Assembly: GCF_000005505.3 (NCBI RefSeq)
Contig: NC_016132.3
Span: forward strand, 29,278,914-29,342,913
Reading direction: 5' to 3'
From: Brachypodium distachyon
Lineage: Eukaryota > Streptophyta > Magnoliopsida > Poales > Poaceae
DNA length: 64,000 nucleotides
In this document: positions 23,101-32,513 of the stretch, one piece after another
How positions within the stretch are numbered: position 1 is the first letter of the stretch
Layout of the letters: each line of letters starts with the position of its first letter
Notes under the pieces: model-generated
Told to the model about the DNA's origin: nothing
The model's database searches: none
The model's input: only the letters and a program-made list of their open reading frames with translations
Position numbers and translations under genes: made by a program

Positions 23101-23800
23101 CCGTAGCTCCTTGATCTTCTCCACGATGGGGAGGAGATCGGCGTCGCGGTGGTACCTGTCTTGCCAGCCGCTGCGGGGTTGCGGCAACTCTGTGGGCGAG
23201 AAGATGAACTCTTGGGACCCAGCACCAGTCGTCCCGCCACTCCTTCTCAATCTTCTTCCCCGACCGGACGATGAACTCGGACTTCATCTGGTCGCAGGCG
23301 CGGAATACCACCCCTGACGACATCGCTTTCGCGTTGTCAAGGTAGAAATAGTGGCGGAAGAGCGCCACCGACGGCATCACCCCCACGAATGCTTCGTAGA
23401 GAAATTGGAAGGTGGCGAGGAGGAACAGCGATGTGAAGTGGAGCTGCGCCACCTGCGGCTGGTACGACTCCATCAGTGCGTGGAGGAACAGCGAGAACGG
23501 CGGGACTAGCCCGGTGAGGATGAAGCGCCCGAACACCCGGAAGTCCTTGTCCTGGTGCTCGGCTCTCGCCGGGAAGATCAGGGTCTCCCTGTGCTCGTTA
23601 AACCTGGAGGCGACGGCATGTCGGATCTTGCCCAACGCCTCGCCGTTGTAGCCAGGTCGGTAGAAGGCGAGCGTGGCCCGAATCTCCCGCTTCTTCTGGT
23701 CTTTGACGGCGGCTGCCTTGGTTGCCGCCTCGCTCTTGCTGGCCGCCGCTCTCTTTGAGACCTGCACCTCTTTTCCCTTCCTGGTGGTGGGGGGCGCCAT
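20190..23800 (-). pseudogene. Antisense extra gene (aORF) of Tat element B2
   Basis: The minus-strand start is ATG at 23800 (MAPPTTRKGKEVQ). The PF04195-like domain is intact for about 200 residues: KREIRATLAFYRPGYNGEAL, FRVFGRFILTGLVPPFSLFL, FVGVMPSVALFRHYFY, MSSGVVFR, KSEFIV and W-x3-WCWV. A frameshift near 23215 follows, then LPIVEKIKELRLAGLTDVDV, RRIAPLQLRSRPAWMYTGP and an Asp-rich tract with DDAPLIVRRSRS. The nuclear-localisation-like block SKRGRSDSPPATPSKKARA follows NPPR directly: the intron present here in B1 and B3 is absent. Intron-like gaps are at 21988-21914 and 21816-21741. The last exon encodes MVDLNSDV, WDPSIFEQGHRFLDA, a coiled coil of about 230 residues and DAWSDSEDE...FVDEVVERMQ, with the stop at 20192-20190. 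Other lesions are a frameshift at a G run near 22195 and a stop near 22710. Its function is unknown; a nuclear, multimeric protein is inferred. Confidence 0.75.
21741..21816 (-). other. Intron 2 of the B2 antisense gene
   Basis: On the minus strand, CAAG|GTAATC...TTGTTGCTGCAG|GCCC, 76 bp with a T-rich end. It lies at the same place, just before the V(I/V)DL-x-S/G-D/E-V motif, as 27851-27772 in B3 and 6083-6144 in B1. Confidence 0.65.
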
Positions 23801-23910
23801 GGGGGACGAAGGTGGAAGCTAGCAAGAACACTTGGATGCGAGGTGCAAAAGGAGGGTGAAGACGAAGGCCGTCGGGAATAGAGTGCTTTCCCCTTTTGGG
23901 CAGCCGTAAA

Positions 23911-23921
23911 ATCTTTATAAC
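23911..23921 (-). promoter_or_regulatory. TATA box of the B2 antisense gene
   Basis: The minus strand reads GTTATAAAGAT about 110 bp upstream of the ATG at 23800. It points away from the 3' LTR into the element, so the gene has its own promoter opposite to the genomic transcript. Confidence 0.6.
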
Positions 23922-24212
23922 ACCCGGCCGTTTGGTAACGGCCGGTTCCGTACCCTACGGGTGGGCGGGGATAACTCCTAATCAAAAGGAGTAATGCGCG
24001 GAGTGGACTTAACTTCCCTGTTTAGGGGGGAGGTCAGAGTGGAAATCACGCGCCCACTACTCCGACTGTAACGGCGTGGCACTTGGGGTAACGAAGGGAC
24101 GCGGGCCCGAGGCGAATCGGGGCCCACGCGTCGGTTGTGGGCGTAGCCCGGCAACCGACCTGGGGAAGGCTCGTCCGGGAACAGGTGATGCCGGTCCACG
24201 CCCGGCGGCTAC

Positions 24213-24857
24213 TGTCGCATTAGTGGCACCCGGAGTACCACCGTTGCGCGACGCGTGGGCCCCGTCTCTGAGTTCCCGAGCAGCAGCCACGAGCAGCCCG
24301 GCAAGCTACCAGCCTAAGGGCTAGCGGGGCTTCGGGGAATATTCCTGCCTGGACACCTCCCGGGAAGCCGCTTGCCGGGAGGGGGTTCCCGGGTGTGTCA
24401 AGCCTGGGTGCCTCCCGGGAGCCACTTGCCGGGAGGAGGGGTCCCAGGCGCGGGCTCCCGCCGCGAGGGTGGGGCCCAGCGGGCAGAGCAACAGCGCCAC
24501 ACGGGCGTGTGGCGGGCGTCAGGTGTTCAGTCTCACCAGCGCGAGGAGTGAGGCGCACGGCGCATTGAATGAGCCGACAGGAGGGGCGTTACCCGTCCAA
24601 ATCAGGTGAACAGTGGGTGTCCAATCCTACTACCCCTAGGGTTGTAGACCCCTAGCAGCGGAGTTGGCACCCATGCACGCCACCAGTTCACCGAGGGGGA
24701 GTTGCATGTCTCCCTGATCGACACTTGTAATGCATGCGCCGCGGCACCTGTGGTATCCCCTTCAGTATAAAAGGAGGACCCCCACCGACGGTCAAACGGT
24801 TCCACGGTTCCACAATCTGATGGGTAACCGGACTCACACTTAACCATTAGCAGTTAA
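24213..24857 (+). mobile_element. 3' LTR of B2, truncated on the right
   Basis: Starts TGTCGCATTAGTGGCACC after the polypurine-like CCCGGCGGCTAC. A TATA box, TATAAAAG, is at 24766-24773. The match to the 5' LTR stops near 24857, where a family-F LTR fragment begins. Relative to the 5' LTR it lacks about 25 bp near 24275 and has about 35 extra bp before the TATA box. Confidence 0.7.
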
Positions 24858-25116
24858 GTGACCGCCCCCTTACAAGGGTTCGATCTCTATGCTTACAGTG
24901 CTAGTCCCTGGATCGACTCGCTAGCACACACAGTTTCAAGATGTAATATCCAGATACAAAGGTCAAAAGTATATTACATCGCATTGATCCAGAACCTTAA
25001 ATATTGCATAACCTCGTGGGTTAGCTCAGAAGAAGATAAAATCTTGCAGCGGAAAGCAAAACATGTAGGATGCCTCATAACAACTCCACAGTCGAAACAT
25101 GTTGGAATGTAAACTC
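24858..25116 (-). mobile_element. Fragment of a family-F LTR
   Basis: About 260 bp nearly collinear with the starts of the F LTRs at 50074 and 62416, sharing 'GGTTCGATCTCT', 'CTAGTCCCTGGATCGACT' and 'CATGTTGGAATGTAAACTC'. It stops abruptly at 25116 against B3 sequence. In the F orientation this is the LTR's 3' end. It marks the seam where B2 and B3 were joined or truncated. Confidence 0.75.
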
Positions 25117-26228
25117 AGGGGGCTGCCGGAGCCTCGAAAACAAAAATCTCGTTGCCGGATAACTCCGGCACGGGGTCGTGCCGTTGCAGGTATGTGTCTT
25201 GGGATTAGAAGAGTGCTCACCCCCAAGTTTGGTATCGACTCTTCTGTGCCCGGGGGCTGGGAGGCAGGAGAGCTACCTGTGCTCTGTCGGTTTCTATCTG
25301 TGCTGCGTCCTTTTTCGTGCGTTTCGAATTTTTTTTGCAGCATCTCGGGATCGGTAAGAATCTCACATGCAGGATAAAGATGGGGGTCGGGCACACTGTG
25401 ATGCTCGTGCAGTGCCCACGGACCGTGTCATCTAGTGGGTAGCCACTGGAGCATGGCGACCACTTCAAGATTCTTACCAGAGGAGGGTATTGCCACGGGT
25501 GCTGCGATAGCTCGGTGCGCGCGGCGGCAGCGTTCTTCACCGCGCCTATAAAAGGGCATTGTGGCGGCGGAGCAACTCAGAGCAAAGCTGAGGAGATGGC
25601 TACGAAGGCGAGGGTTGCCGCAGAGACGCGATGGTGGTGCATGCCATCCGTTCTCAGCACCGATGGGTGCACTGCCATCGCGCAATTGCCGCACCCCTCG
25701 CAGGCGTTCCAAGTGCTGAACCGATGCGATCGACAAGAGAACGGATAGCTAAGTACATGATCCTAGCTGCCTAGCTTTCTGATACTTAACGATTGGCTCG
25801 TTGGTTTGGTTTCAGTCTTGCGTGTGGCTGGGTTGTTAGAAGGACACTTGCGGGGGGAGTGTGCTCCCCATACGGCTTGCGGGTCCGTCCCGTGGGCGCA
25901 TGCTTGGGAGTAGCTACCACGCAAGCAGAGTGGCTCGCGGCTGCAACTTGACCCCAGGTTGGCACTGCGGGTCCGTCCTGGGTCCCTGGTCTGGTTAAGT
26001 GGGTAGCGCGCGAGTCCTCGGCAACACAAGGCATAGCACACGAAGACCAGAAGATCCACCCCGCGAGTCAATTCCGGGAACAAAAACCAAGTACCAAGTA
26101 GAACCAGAAAACAAAAATTCATAGAAGTAGTGAATGATTACATGGACTAATGAAAACCATAATTGTTCAAATGGCGCCAAGCGAGACACTTGCAGGGAAC
26201 AAAAGGAAAGACAAAAACTAGCAGGGGA
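25117..26228 (+). other. Spacer of B3, with sense TATA box
   Basis: Homologous to the spacers of B1 and B2. It contains TATAAAAG (25548-25555) on the plus strand after GCCACGGGTGCTGCG, about 40 bp upstream of an ATG at about 25595 with only a short frame. A single unit of the repeat that is expanded in B2 lies at about 25630-25705. No protein-coding gene is supported. Confidence 0.55.
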
Positions 26229-27771
26229 CTAAGACGGCTGGTTGCCGGGGGCTTCCGCTGTGGGCTCCGGCTCCGGCTCCGGCTTCCTCTGCATCCGGTC
26301 CACAACTTCATCGACGAAACGGCTTACCGCCTTGGTGTGGGAGGGGCCGTCCTTGCTGTCCAACCACGCGTCCAGCAGCGTCTCAAAGGGGAAGTCGGGG
26401 TGGTGGTAGTGCACGTGGGGGAGGATCGTCTCGGCGATCTCCCTAGTGCACGACGCTATCTCCCCGTCGCAGAACCTGGAGATCCACACGTCCAGTGCCC
26501 CGAGCTTCCCCACCATGTCGGAGCAAAAAGGAATCAGGGTGCTGATGTCCGTGCCGTCCACCTGCGCGGCCTATAGCTCGAACTTCGGCAGCAGCTCGTG
26601 CATAGCATGGGCGATCCCACGTAGCTTCTCGATCTCCTCCCGCCGCTGCCCCGCCGTGTGCTTGGCCTTGCCGCGCGCCAGCTCGTGCACAGCATGGGCG
26701 ATCCCGCTTAGCTTCTTGGTGCTCTGCGAACCGCGCCATCTCCTTGGCCTTGGCCACATTGTCCTCGCCCATCTTGACGAGCTCACCCTGGGCGGTGGAC
26801 AATTCTGACTCGAGGTTCGCGCACCTGTCCTTGGCGGAGTTGAGCTCCTTGTCCTGCCGCGCCGAGGCCACGGCCGCGTCCTCCACATCCTTGGTCTGCT
26901 CCTCTAGCTTGGTGCGTAGCGCCTGGCGCTAGGAGGAGTAGCTGCTGACCAGCTCGCTCTTCTCGTTGAGGCGAGCCTGGGCTGTCGCGAGCACCTCCTC
27001 GTGCTCCTTGTTGGCCTTCTCCCACGCCGCGGCCAGTGAGTCCAGTGCTTGCTGGTGCTCGACGCGTTGGGCCTCCAGTCGCCGGTGGAGCTCCGCCTCA
27101 GGGACAACCGACGTTGCGGCCTTGTCCCTGGCCAGCCAAGCTAGGCCCGTCTCCTCCCGCAGCCGGGAGAGCTCCTGTCGCTCCCTCTCGACGTCTCGCC
27201 TCACCTCGCCGAGCTGGCCCTTCGCGAGCTCGTGGTGCTCCCTCACCTTGTTGAAGGAGGTGACGAACGCCAGCTGCTACTCCTTAATGGCGTCAAGGAA
27301 CTGGTGCCCCTGATCGTACATGCTCGGGTCCCATGAGATCGGGTCCCAAGTCGCCCCGGCAAGGATGTCGGGGTCTGGGTTGGAGGTAGCGGCGACGACG
27401 ATGAGACCCCCGCCATGACGGTCTGGCTGGGAGGAGTGTCGTCTCCTTGCAGGGGAGCCGCCTGTTGCTCCCCCGCCACTTCCTCCTCCACCCCCGTGTC
27501 CGAAAGTTGCGGGGCTGGCGGCGAAACCTCGCCCCCGGCAGGAGTCGGCTCCTACTAGGCTGCCACGGGATCCGTGCCTCCTACCTGCGAGGCCGGGGGC
27601 GTGCTGCCGGGCCCCGTTCTGGTAGGGATGGTGGGGGCCGCCACCGTTGTGTCTGGGGCGGCGGGGCTTGGCACGGAGGCCGCCTCCGGCTTGTTCCCCG
27701 CCCCAACGTCCTCGACGTCAGAGGTGAGGTCGATCACCGCCTGACCTGCCCCCATTGAGGGCGCAACAGTG

Positions 27772-27851
27772 CTTGAGACAAAGAATGAAATTAGTGCTTC
27801 AGGCTAAGACGGGTACCCGGCGACGAACGCAAGGAGGCACTGGACGAGTAC
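27772..27851 (-). other. Intron 2 of the B3 antisense gene
   Basis: On the minus strand, CAAG|GTACTC...GTCTCAAG|CACTG, 80 bp. It precedes the exon with VIDLTSDVED, at the position of intron 2 in B1 and B2. Confidence 0.6.
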
Positions 27852-28099
27852 CTTGCCGGGACGCCGTACTGGCGGAGGGAGCCTTGCCACCCTCTGTCCC
27901 GGCTCCTGTGGCCGGGCTGTCCACTGCAGTCTCCTCCTCCACCAGGACCGGGCTGGCGGCAAGTGTGGTGGCGCCGCCGCGGGCCCCCGTGCCAGTTTGG
28001 CTGGCACGGACACTGGCCCGGGTGCGCGGCTTCTTGCGCGGCGCGGCGGGCGCAGTGTCCGTCCTCCTCCTCTTGCCGGCTCCCGCCGGGGTGCTGTCC

Positions 28100-28182
28100 C
28101 TGCAAGTCATCGACAAAGGAATAAGGAAACCAGAGCTGGAGCAAACCTTGTAGGAAGCAGGAGGGGGGATGCATCGGCTTAC
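28100..28182 (-). other. Intron 1 of the B3 antisense gene
   Basis: On the minus strand, CCCCGAG|GTAAGC...GACTTGCAG|GGACAGC, 83 bp with consensus ends. Removing it joins NPPR to the KRRRTD basic motif in one frame. B1 has the intron in the corresponding place (5824-5903). B2 reads straight across. Confidence 0.75.
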
Positions 28183-29460
28183 CTCGGGGGGTTGAGCTTG
28201 AACGTGTAGCCCCCGAAGATTCCCCGCTTGGGCGGAGCCACGGACCCTCGTGGGGTAGGCGCAGCCCCGGTTGCCGTGGCAATTGCCACGGCGATATCGA
28301 CCGCCGCGGAGGCGGCCGCAGCCGCAGGCGCCCTCGTCCGTCGCACTAGAGGTGCGTTGTCTTCATCCGTCTCCTCCGCCACAAGAAGGGTCGTCTGGGC
28401 CCCGGCAATGCGGCCAGCCTCGTTGCCGGAGGACTCGACGTGAGGCCAGCTGAGCTCCGATTCCCCCCCGCTCTATTCCGCCACTCGCTTCCTGCGGGCT
28501 GCGGCCGACGGAGGTTGCGGGGCTCGAGCAGGGGAATCGGACATCATCTGGAGGTGCGTGTTGTCCCCGGGCCCCGTGTACATCCACGCGGGGCGAGACC
28601 GCAGCTGCAGCGGCGCGATGCGCCGGCTAATGTAGGTGCGCGCCAAGTCGAGATCTGTGAGCCCCGCTAGTTGCAAGGCCTTGATCCTCTCGACGATGGG
28701 GAGGAGCTCCGCGTCGCGATTGTAGCGGTCCCGCCAACCGGCATTGCTTGCAGGCAGCTCGGTGGGCGCGTAGATGAGCTCATCGGGATCCTCCACGCGA
28801 ACCCAGCACCAATCCGCGTGCCACTCCTTCTCGATCTTCTTCTCCATCCGCACGATGAACTCCGACTTCATCTTGTCATGGGCACGGAACACCACCCCTG
28901 ACGACATCGACTCCGATTGCTCGACGCGCGGGTAAAAATAGTGGTGGAACAACACGCGCCGCCACTGACGGCATCACCCCAACGAACCCCTCGCAGAAGA
29001 ATTGGAAGACGGCGAGGAGGAAGAGGGAGGTGGGGTGGAGCTGCGCGACCCGGAGCTGGTACGCCGCCATGAGCCCGTGGAGGAAGAGGGAGAACGGAGG
29101 TACCAGCCCAGCGAGGATGAAGCAGGCGAACACCCGGAAGTCATTATCCTAGTCAGCGCCGGCGGGGAAGACGAGCGTCTTGCCGTACTCGTTGAACCGA
29201 GAGGCGACGGCATGCCGGATCTTGTCAAGCCCCTCGCCGTTGTAGCCGGGCCTGAAGAAGGCCTGCGTGGCCCTCAACTCCCGCTTCTTCTGATCCTTCT
29301 CCCAGAGAGGCTTCTTGGGAGCCCTCTCGCCTTTGTCGGTCCCGGAACTCTTGGAGCCTTTCCCTCTCTTGGGGGCCATGGGCGCCATGAGGCAAGGAAG
29401 AATGGGGATGAGGAAGAAGGGTTGGGGCCTAAGTGTTTGCTCCTCAGCGCAGCGGTGGGG

Positions 29461-29470
29461 TCTTATAGTA
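29461..29470 (-). promoter_or_regulatory. TATA box of the B3 antisense gene
   Basis: The minus strand reads TACTATAAGA about 75 bp upstream of the ATG at 29388, in the place of the boxes at 23911-23921 (B2) and 4498-4505 (B1). Confidence 0.55.
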
Positions 29471-29761
29471 CCCCGGCGCTGGGTAACGGTCGCATCCGCA
29501 CCCTACGGGTGCGCTGGGGATAAGTATGCTTAAAGAAGGGGAATGCGGGGCGTGGCCGTAACCACCCATGATTAGGGGGAGGTTAAGGCGGAAATCTCGC
29601 CCCCACTACCCTGCCCATAACGGCGGAGTTCCTGGACTAACGCATAAACGGGCACCTGAAGCGGCTCGGGACCTACGCGTCGGTTAAGGGCGTAGCCCGG
29701 CAACCGACCAGAGGAGAGTTCGTCTGGGAGCAGGCGTTGCCGGCCCACGCCCGGGGGCTAC

Positions 29762-30516
29762 TGCCGCACCAGTGGCACCCGGGGTACCACCGTTGCATGA
29801 CGTGTGGGTCACCTCACCTGCTACCCGGAAGGATAGCACCCCGGGCGGCACCGCACAAGCTGCCCGGCAGGCCACCAGCCCGATAAGTACGGTACCAGGC
29901 GGACAGAGCATCGACGCCACGTGGCCGCCCGGTGGGTTCCCTGTGCGTAGGCCTCGTCAGGGCAAGGAGTGAAGCGCAAGCAAGCATTTAATGCTCCGAT
30001 AGAAAGGGGATTCCCCGTCTAGTCAGCCCACAGTGACTGGCCCGCTATGAATTCTAGGCATGTAGCGCCCTAGCTACAGGGCTACTCACCATGCATGCAA
30101 GCCAGCGCAGCGAGGGTAAGCTGCTCGAGTTCTATGCTCGCCATTTGTCATTCGTGGACCAAGGCACCTATGGTATCCCCTTGAGTATAAAAGGAGGGCC
30201 GTTGCCAACGGTCAAAGGGTTCAGTTCCTTACTAATTTTAGCCGAGAATAGCAAGTAGCCCTTAGCAGAAAAAGAGAGACTGTCCGGGAACTCCCCCGGC
30301 AACCTGTAAACCCTTGATTCACTGGTTAATAAGAACACTGAAGCAGGACGTAGGGTTTTACACCACAGGGTGGCCCGAACCTGGGTAAAACGATTCTGTG
30401 CATCCTCACGCTTGACATTGGCCTCGCCGGTGATCGCCGGAGCGATCCCGACGCCCTCTGGCGAACCAAAAAGGGGGTGCCGCACACCCCCGGTGTCTAC
30501 GCCCCGGGCTACGACA
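29762..30516 (+). mobile_element. 3' LTR of B3
   Basis: Starts TGCCGCACCAGTGGCACC after CCCGGGGGCTAC. A TATA box, TATAAAAG, is at 30186-30193, and the LTR ends GGGCTACGACA. At about 755 bp it is similar to, but shorter than, the B2 LTR. The next base belongs to B4. Confidence 0.75.
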
Positions 30517-31143
30517 ACACACGGCGCAGCTCGCAAGTAAATGCGGCGCAGCCATCCTCGGCGCCCATGCGAGCATCCTCCTGCTCCTCTGGGCGCGGGC
30601 GCTCTGCCTCACACCAGCACCGGCGCTCCAAGCGCTGGTGGAGGTCTTCCTGTTGGCAGGCGTTCAGGACGCCTCGCGCGTCACCCCGTGTAACGGTCGG
30701 TGATGAATCTGAGGACCCCATGGGATCCTCGCCTCCTTGCCCTCCTAGCGCGGGACGGTGCTCTCCGTGCCCCGAGAAGTGGGGCGCGTCTCCGCGTCCC
30801 GGGTTCTTCCCCCGGCCTGTACCAGCCGGGGCGCCCTCGCCTTGCGGCTGCTGGGCGGACCCGCGGGCCCCCTCGGCCGGTTGTCTACCGACGGCCGAGG
30901 AGGTGGAGGTGGCAACTGCGACTGCTGCTGCTGCCGTGGAGGGGACCCCTGGTTCCCTTGAACTTGTGACGCGCGCAGCGTCATGGGACCGGGTGCGCAT
31001 GCGAGAGTGTCGCGCAAGTCGACCCGGGGCTCGTCTGCCTTCTTGGGCGGCATGGCGAGCTAGTCGTTGAAGATGTCGTAGGCGAAGAACCCGGTGTGGA
31101 CGACGAGGATGCCGGCGGTCACCCGAAGCTCTCTGCATGCCCC
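30517..31143 (-). pseudogene. gag: gag N-terminal part of Tat element B4
   Basis: The minus-strand frame from about 31053 (MPPKKADEPRVDL) encodes the Pro/Gln-rich N-terminus (QSQLPPPPPRPSVDNRPRGP). After a frame change it continues RGVLNACQQEDLHQRLER and EDGCAAFTCELRR. These match B2 gag (QSQLPAPPPRPSADNRLRGP; RGILNARQQEDLRQRLE; EDGCTTFTRELRR) residue for residue over long stretches. The gene is cut at 30517 by the end of B3's LTR, before the capsid domain. Confidence 0.75.
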
Positions 31144-31159
31144 CCTACCTGGCGTGCCA
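31144..31159 (-). other. Primer-binding site of B4
   Basis: The minus strand reads TGGCACGCCAGGTAGG, 2 bases inside the LTR edge at 31162. It is the same type as in B2 (TGGCATGCCAGG). Confidence 0.65.
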
Positions 31160-31161
31160 GA

Positions 31162-31470
31162 TGTCGGGGCGCACTAATGGGGCGCGGATCTTCCACGCCC
31201 GTTAGCTCCGTGGTCAACGGTAAGGCCACGGACAATCATGGGGGCAATCAACCCCATTAACGGCGCACGCACGCGGTTACTGCGCAACGTGGCGCAGTAA
31301 ACCCCGTTGAATCCGGGAGATAAGGATCCACGTGGGAACCGAAATTCCTCCTCTTAATGACCTTCCGATGGGACGACACGCTCTCCTCGAAAGACGCGCC
31401 GACAATACTTCGGTCTTATCTTCCTGTTATTTAAGCAGAGCGCAGGTTATGAGCGACAGGTGGCACTAAT
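31162..31470 (-). mobile_element. LTR of B4, right end unclear
   Basis: On the minus strand the LTR ends GTGCGCCCCGACA next to the primer site. A TATA-like CTTAAATAAC lies at about 31427-31436. It is unlike the B2/B3 LTRs over most of its length, so B4 belongs to a different Tat subfamily. The right boundary (about 31470) is where sequence resembling the 3' end of C1 takes over; it could be off by tens of bases. Confidence 0.45.
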
Positions 31471-31706
31471 GTCGGCAGAAACGAGTTTTCTACTGCCAGC
31501 CACGAGGAGGAAATGAATCTTGGCTCAGGGGCTAAATAAGCACGCCGACTCAATATGTCGGAATGACACAATCTCGGCTAAGAAAACTCGGGATTGTCTC
31601 GGCATCCTTCTCGGCTTAGCCCTGGTGGGCTTTGGTGGCTTGAGTGTGGGAAACTGTCGTGGCCCGACATCCTTCCCTGCCGGATCACAACAACTTCGGG
31701 GACTAG
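31471..31706 (+). mobile_element. 3' untranslated end of Tat element C1
   Basis: Non-coding sequence rich in TCGGC motifs ending AACTTCGGGGACTAG, a polypurine-like tract. C2 carries matching AACTCGGGGACT tracts at about 56746 and 62390. The rest of C1 to the left is lost. Confidence 0.55.
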
Positions 31707-32513
31707 TGTCGGGGGTATGACCCTGGGTCGGGTCATGAGGACACACATTAGCCGAGATGACGAGGGCAAAGCCGGCACAGGCATGTACACCGGCATCCTT
31801 AAGCCGAACTAATACAAGGCCGGCATACTAACGATATGCCAGCATGTATATCTTGTCTTATGTGATTGCAGGATAGGCATGAGCAGTCCGATCTCGGCCC
31901 GCGACGAGACGCGTCAACGATCTTATCCTTATCACATGGCGCAAAGTAAAGCAACGCCCTCTTTATCACGGGAGAGTAGTCGTTGCTTACGTCGCGGTGC
32001 CAGGCGACTGCGCAAAGAACTACCGAAAGAGAACTGATGACGGAAGCTGGCGCGTGGCTCCAGTACGTGTTGCCAAACGCCAAGAAAAGTAAAGTTGTCT
32101 TGTCTCCTGCCGTGCCACCCGGAGGGAACCGAGGGGCGTGCCCCACGGGGCTCAGAGAAGATAAGGTTAGCCTTTGGTCCATATGTCAATGTGACATTGG
32201 CGGCCCATAAATAGGAGCATCACCCCTCTCAGGAGAGGGGCCCTTGACTTAGAAATCTAGGGTTTCCCCTTCTTCTTCTTCCTCAAGAAAACTGCTCAAG
32301 GAGCACCATTGTAGATCTCGGTATCTCGGCAAATACTACAAAGCAGGAGTAGGAGTTTTACCTCAACAAAAGGGCTCCGAACATGGGTAAACCGTGTGTG
32401 TGTTCTTGTGTTGTGCGTGATTCTCATCACGTCCTCCCTCCTCCGGTTCCTCCTTCGTCCATCGGCCCCAACATAAGGCATCCTAGGGCATCTGTCGTGA
32501 CACCACCACGACA
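31707..32513 (+). mobile_element. 3' LTR of Tat element C1
   Basis: Starts TGTCGGGGGTATGACC, ends CACCACCACGACA, about 807 bp. A TATA-like CATAAATAGG is at 32206-32215. It is homologous to the 5' LTR of C2 (40816-42551) and lacks the PIF/Harbinger-like insert found there, so it shows the pre-insertion state. Confidence 0.8.

Larger units (their letters stand above)
15667..24857 (+). mobile_element. Tat-lineage element B2, with deleted RT-RH-IN and antisense gene
   Basis: Order: 5' LTR (15667-16570), PBS, gag and protease (to about 18690), spacer with tandem repeats, antisense extra gene on the minus strand (23800-20190), polypurine-like CCCGGCGGCTAC, and 3' LTR (24213-24857, truncated). RT, both RNases H and integrase are absent, so it could move only with enzymes supplied by a partner. 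The two LTRs differ by indels of about 25 and 35 bp, so either B2 is old or it is a composite of two elements. The flank CTAAT left of 15667 cannot be paired because the right end is lost. Confidence 0.8.
26229..29388 (-). pseudogene. Antisense extra gene (aORF) of Tat element B3, three exons, broken
   Basis: The minus-strand start is ATG at 29388 (MAPMAPKRGKG). Exon 1 encodes KRELRATQAFFRPGYNGEGL, FRVFACFILAGLVPPFSLFL, FVGVMPSV, HHYFYPRVE, SSGVVFR, KSEFIV, W-x3-WCWV, LPIVERIKALQLAGLTDLDL and RRIAPLQLRSRPAWMYTGP, then EDNAPLVRRTRA and NPPR. Intron 1 is 28182-28100 (GTAAGC...TTGCAG). Exon 2 encodes the basic motif GKRRRTDTAPAAPRKKPRT. Intron 2 is 27851-27772. Exon 3 encodes VIDLTSDVED, a coiled coil (about 27250-26580) and HPDFPFETLLDAWLD...FVDEVVDRMQ, with the stop at 26231. 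Damage includes a stop near 29150, a frameshift near 28950 and stops and shifts in the coiled coil. It is the best guide to the gene's exon structure. Confidence 0.75.
25117..30516 (+). mobile_element. 3' half of Tat element B3 with antisense gene
   Basis: Collinear with the right part of B2: spacer (25117-26228), antisense gene (29388-26229 on the minus strand), polypurine-like CCCGGGGGCTAC and 3' LTR (29762-30516). Gag and pol are missing. The sequence starts within the spacer at the family-F fragment. On the right the LTR ends at ACGACA and meets gag of B4 in the opposite orientation, so B3 appears to have inserted into B4. Confidence 0.75.

Noticed and set aside
30517..31163. Inversion of the gag start next to B3's LTR
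   Set aside because: The reversed piece carries its own PBS followed by an LTR edge of a different sequence, so a separate minus-strand element (B4) explains it better.
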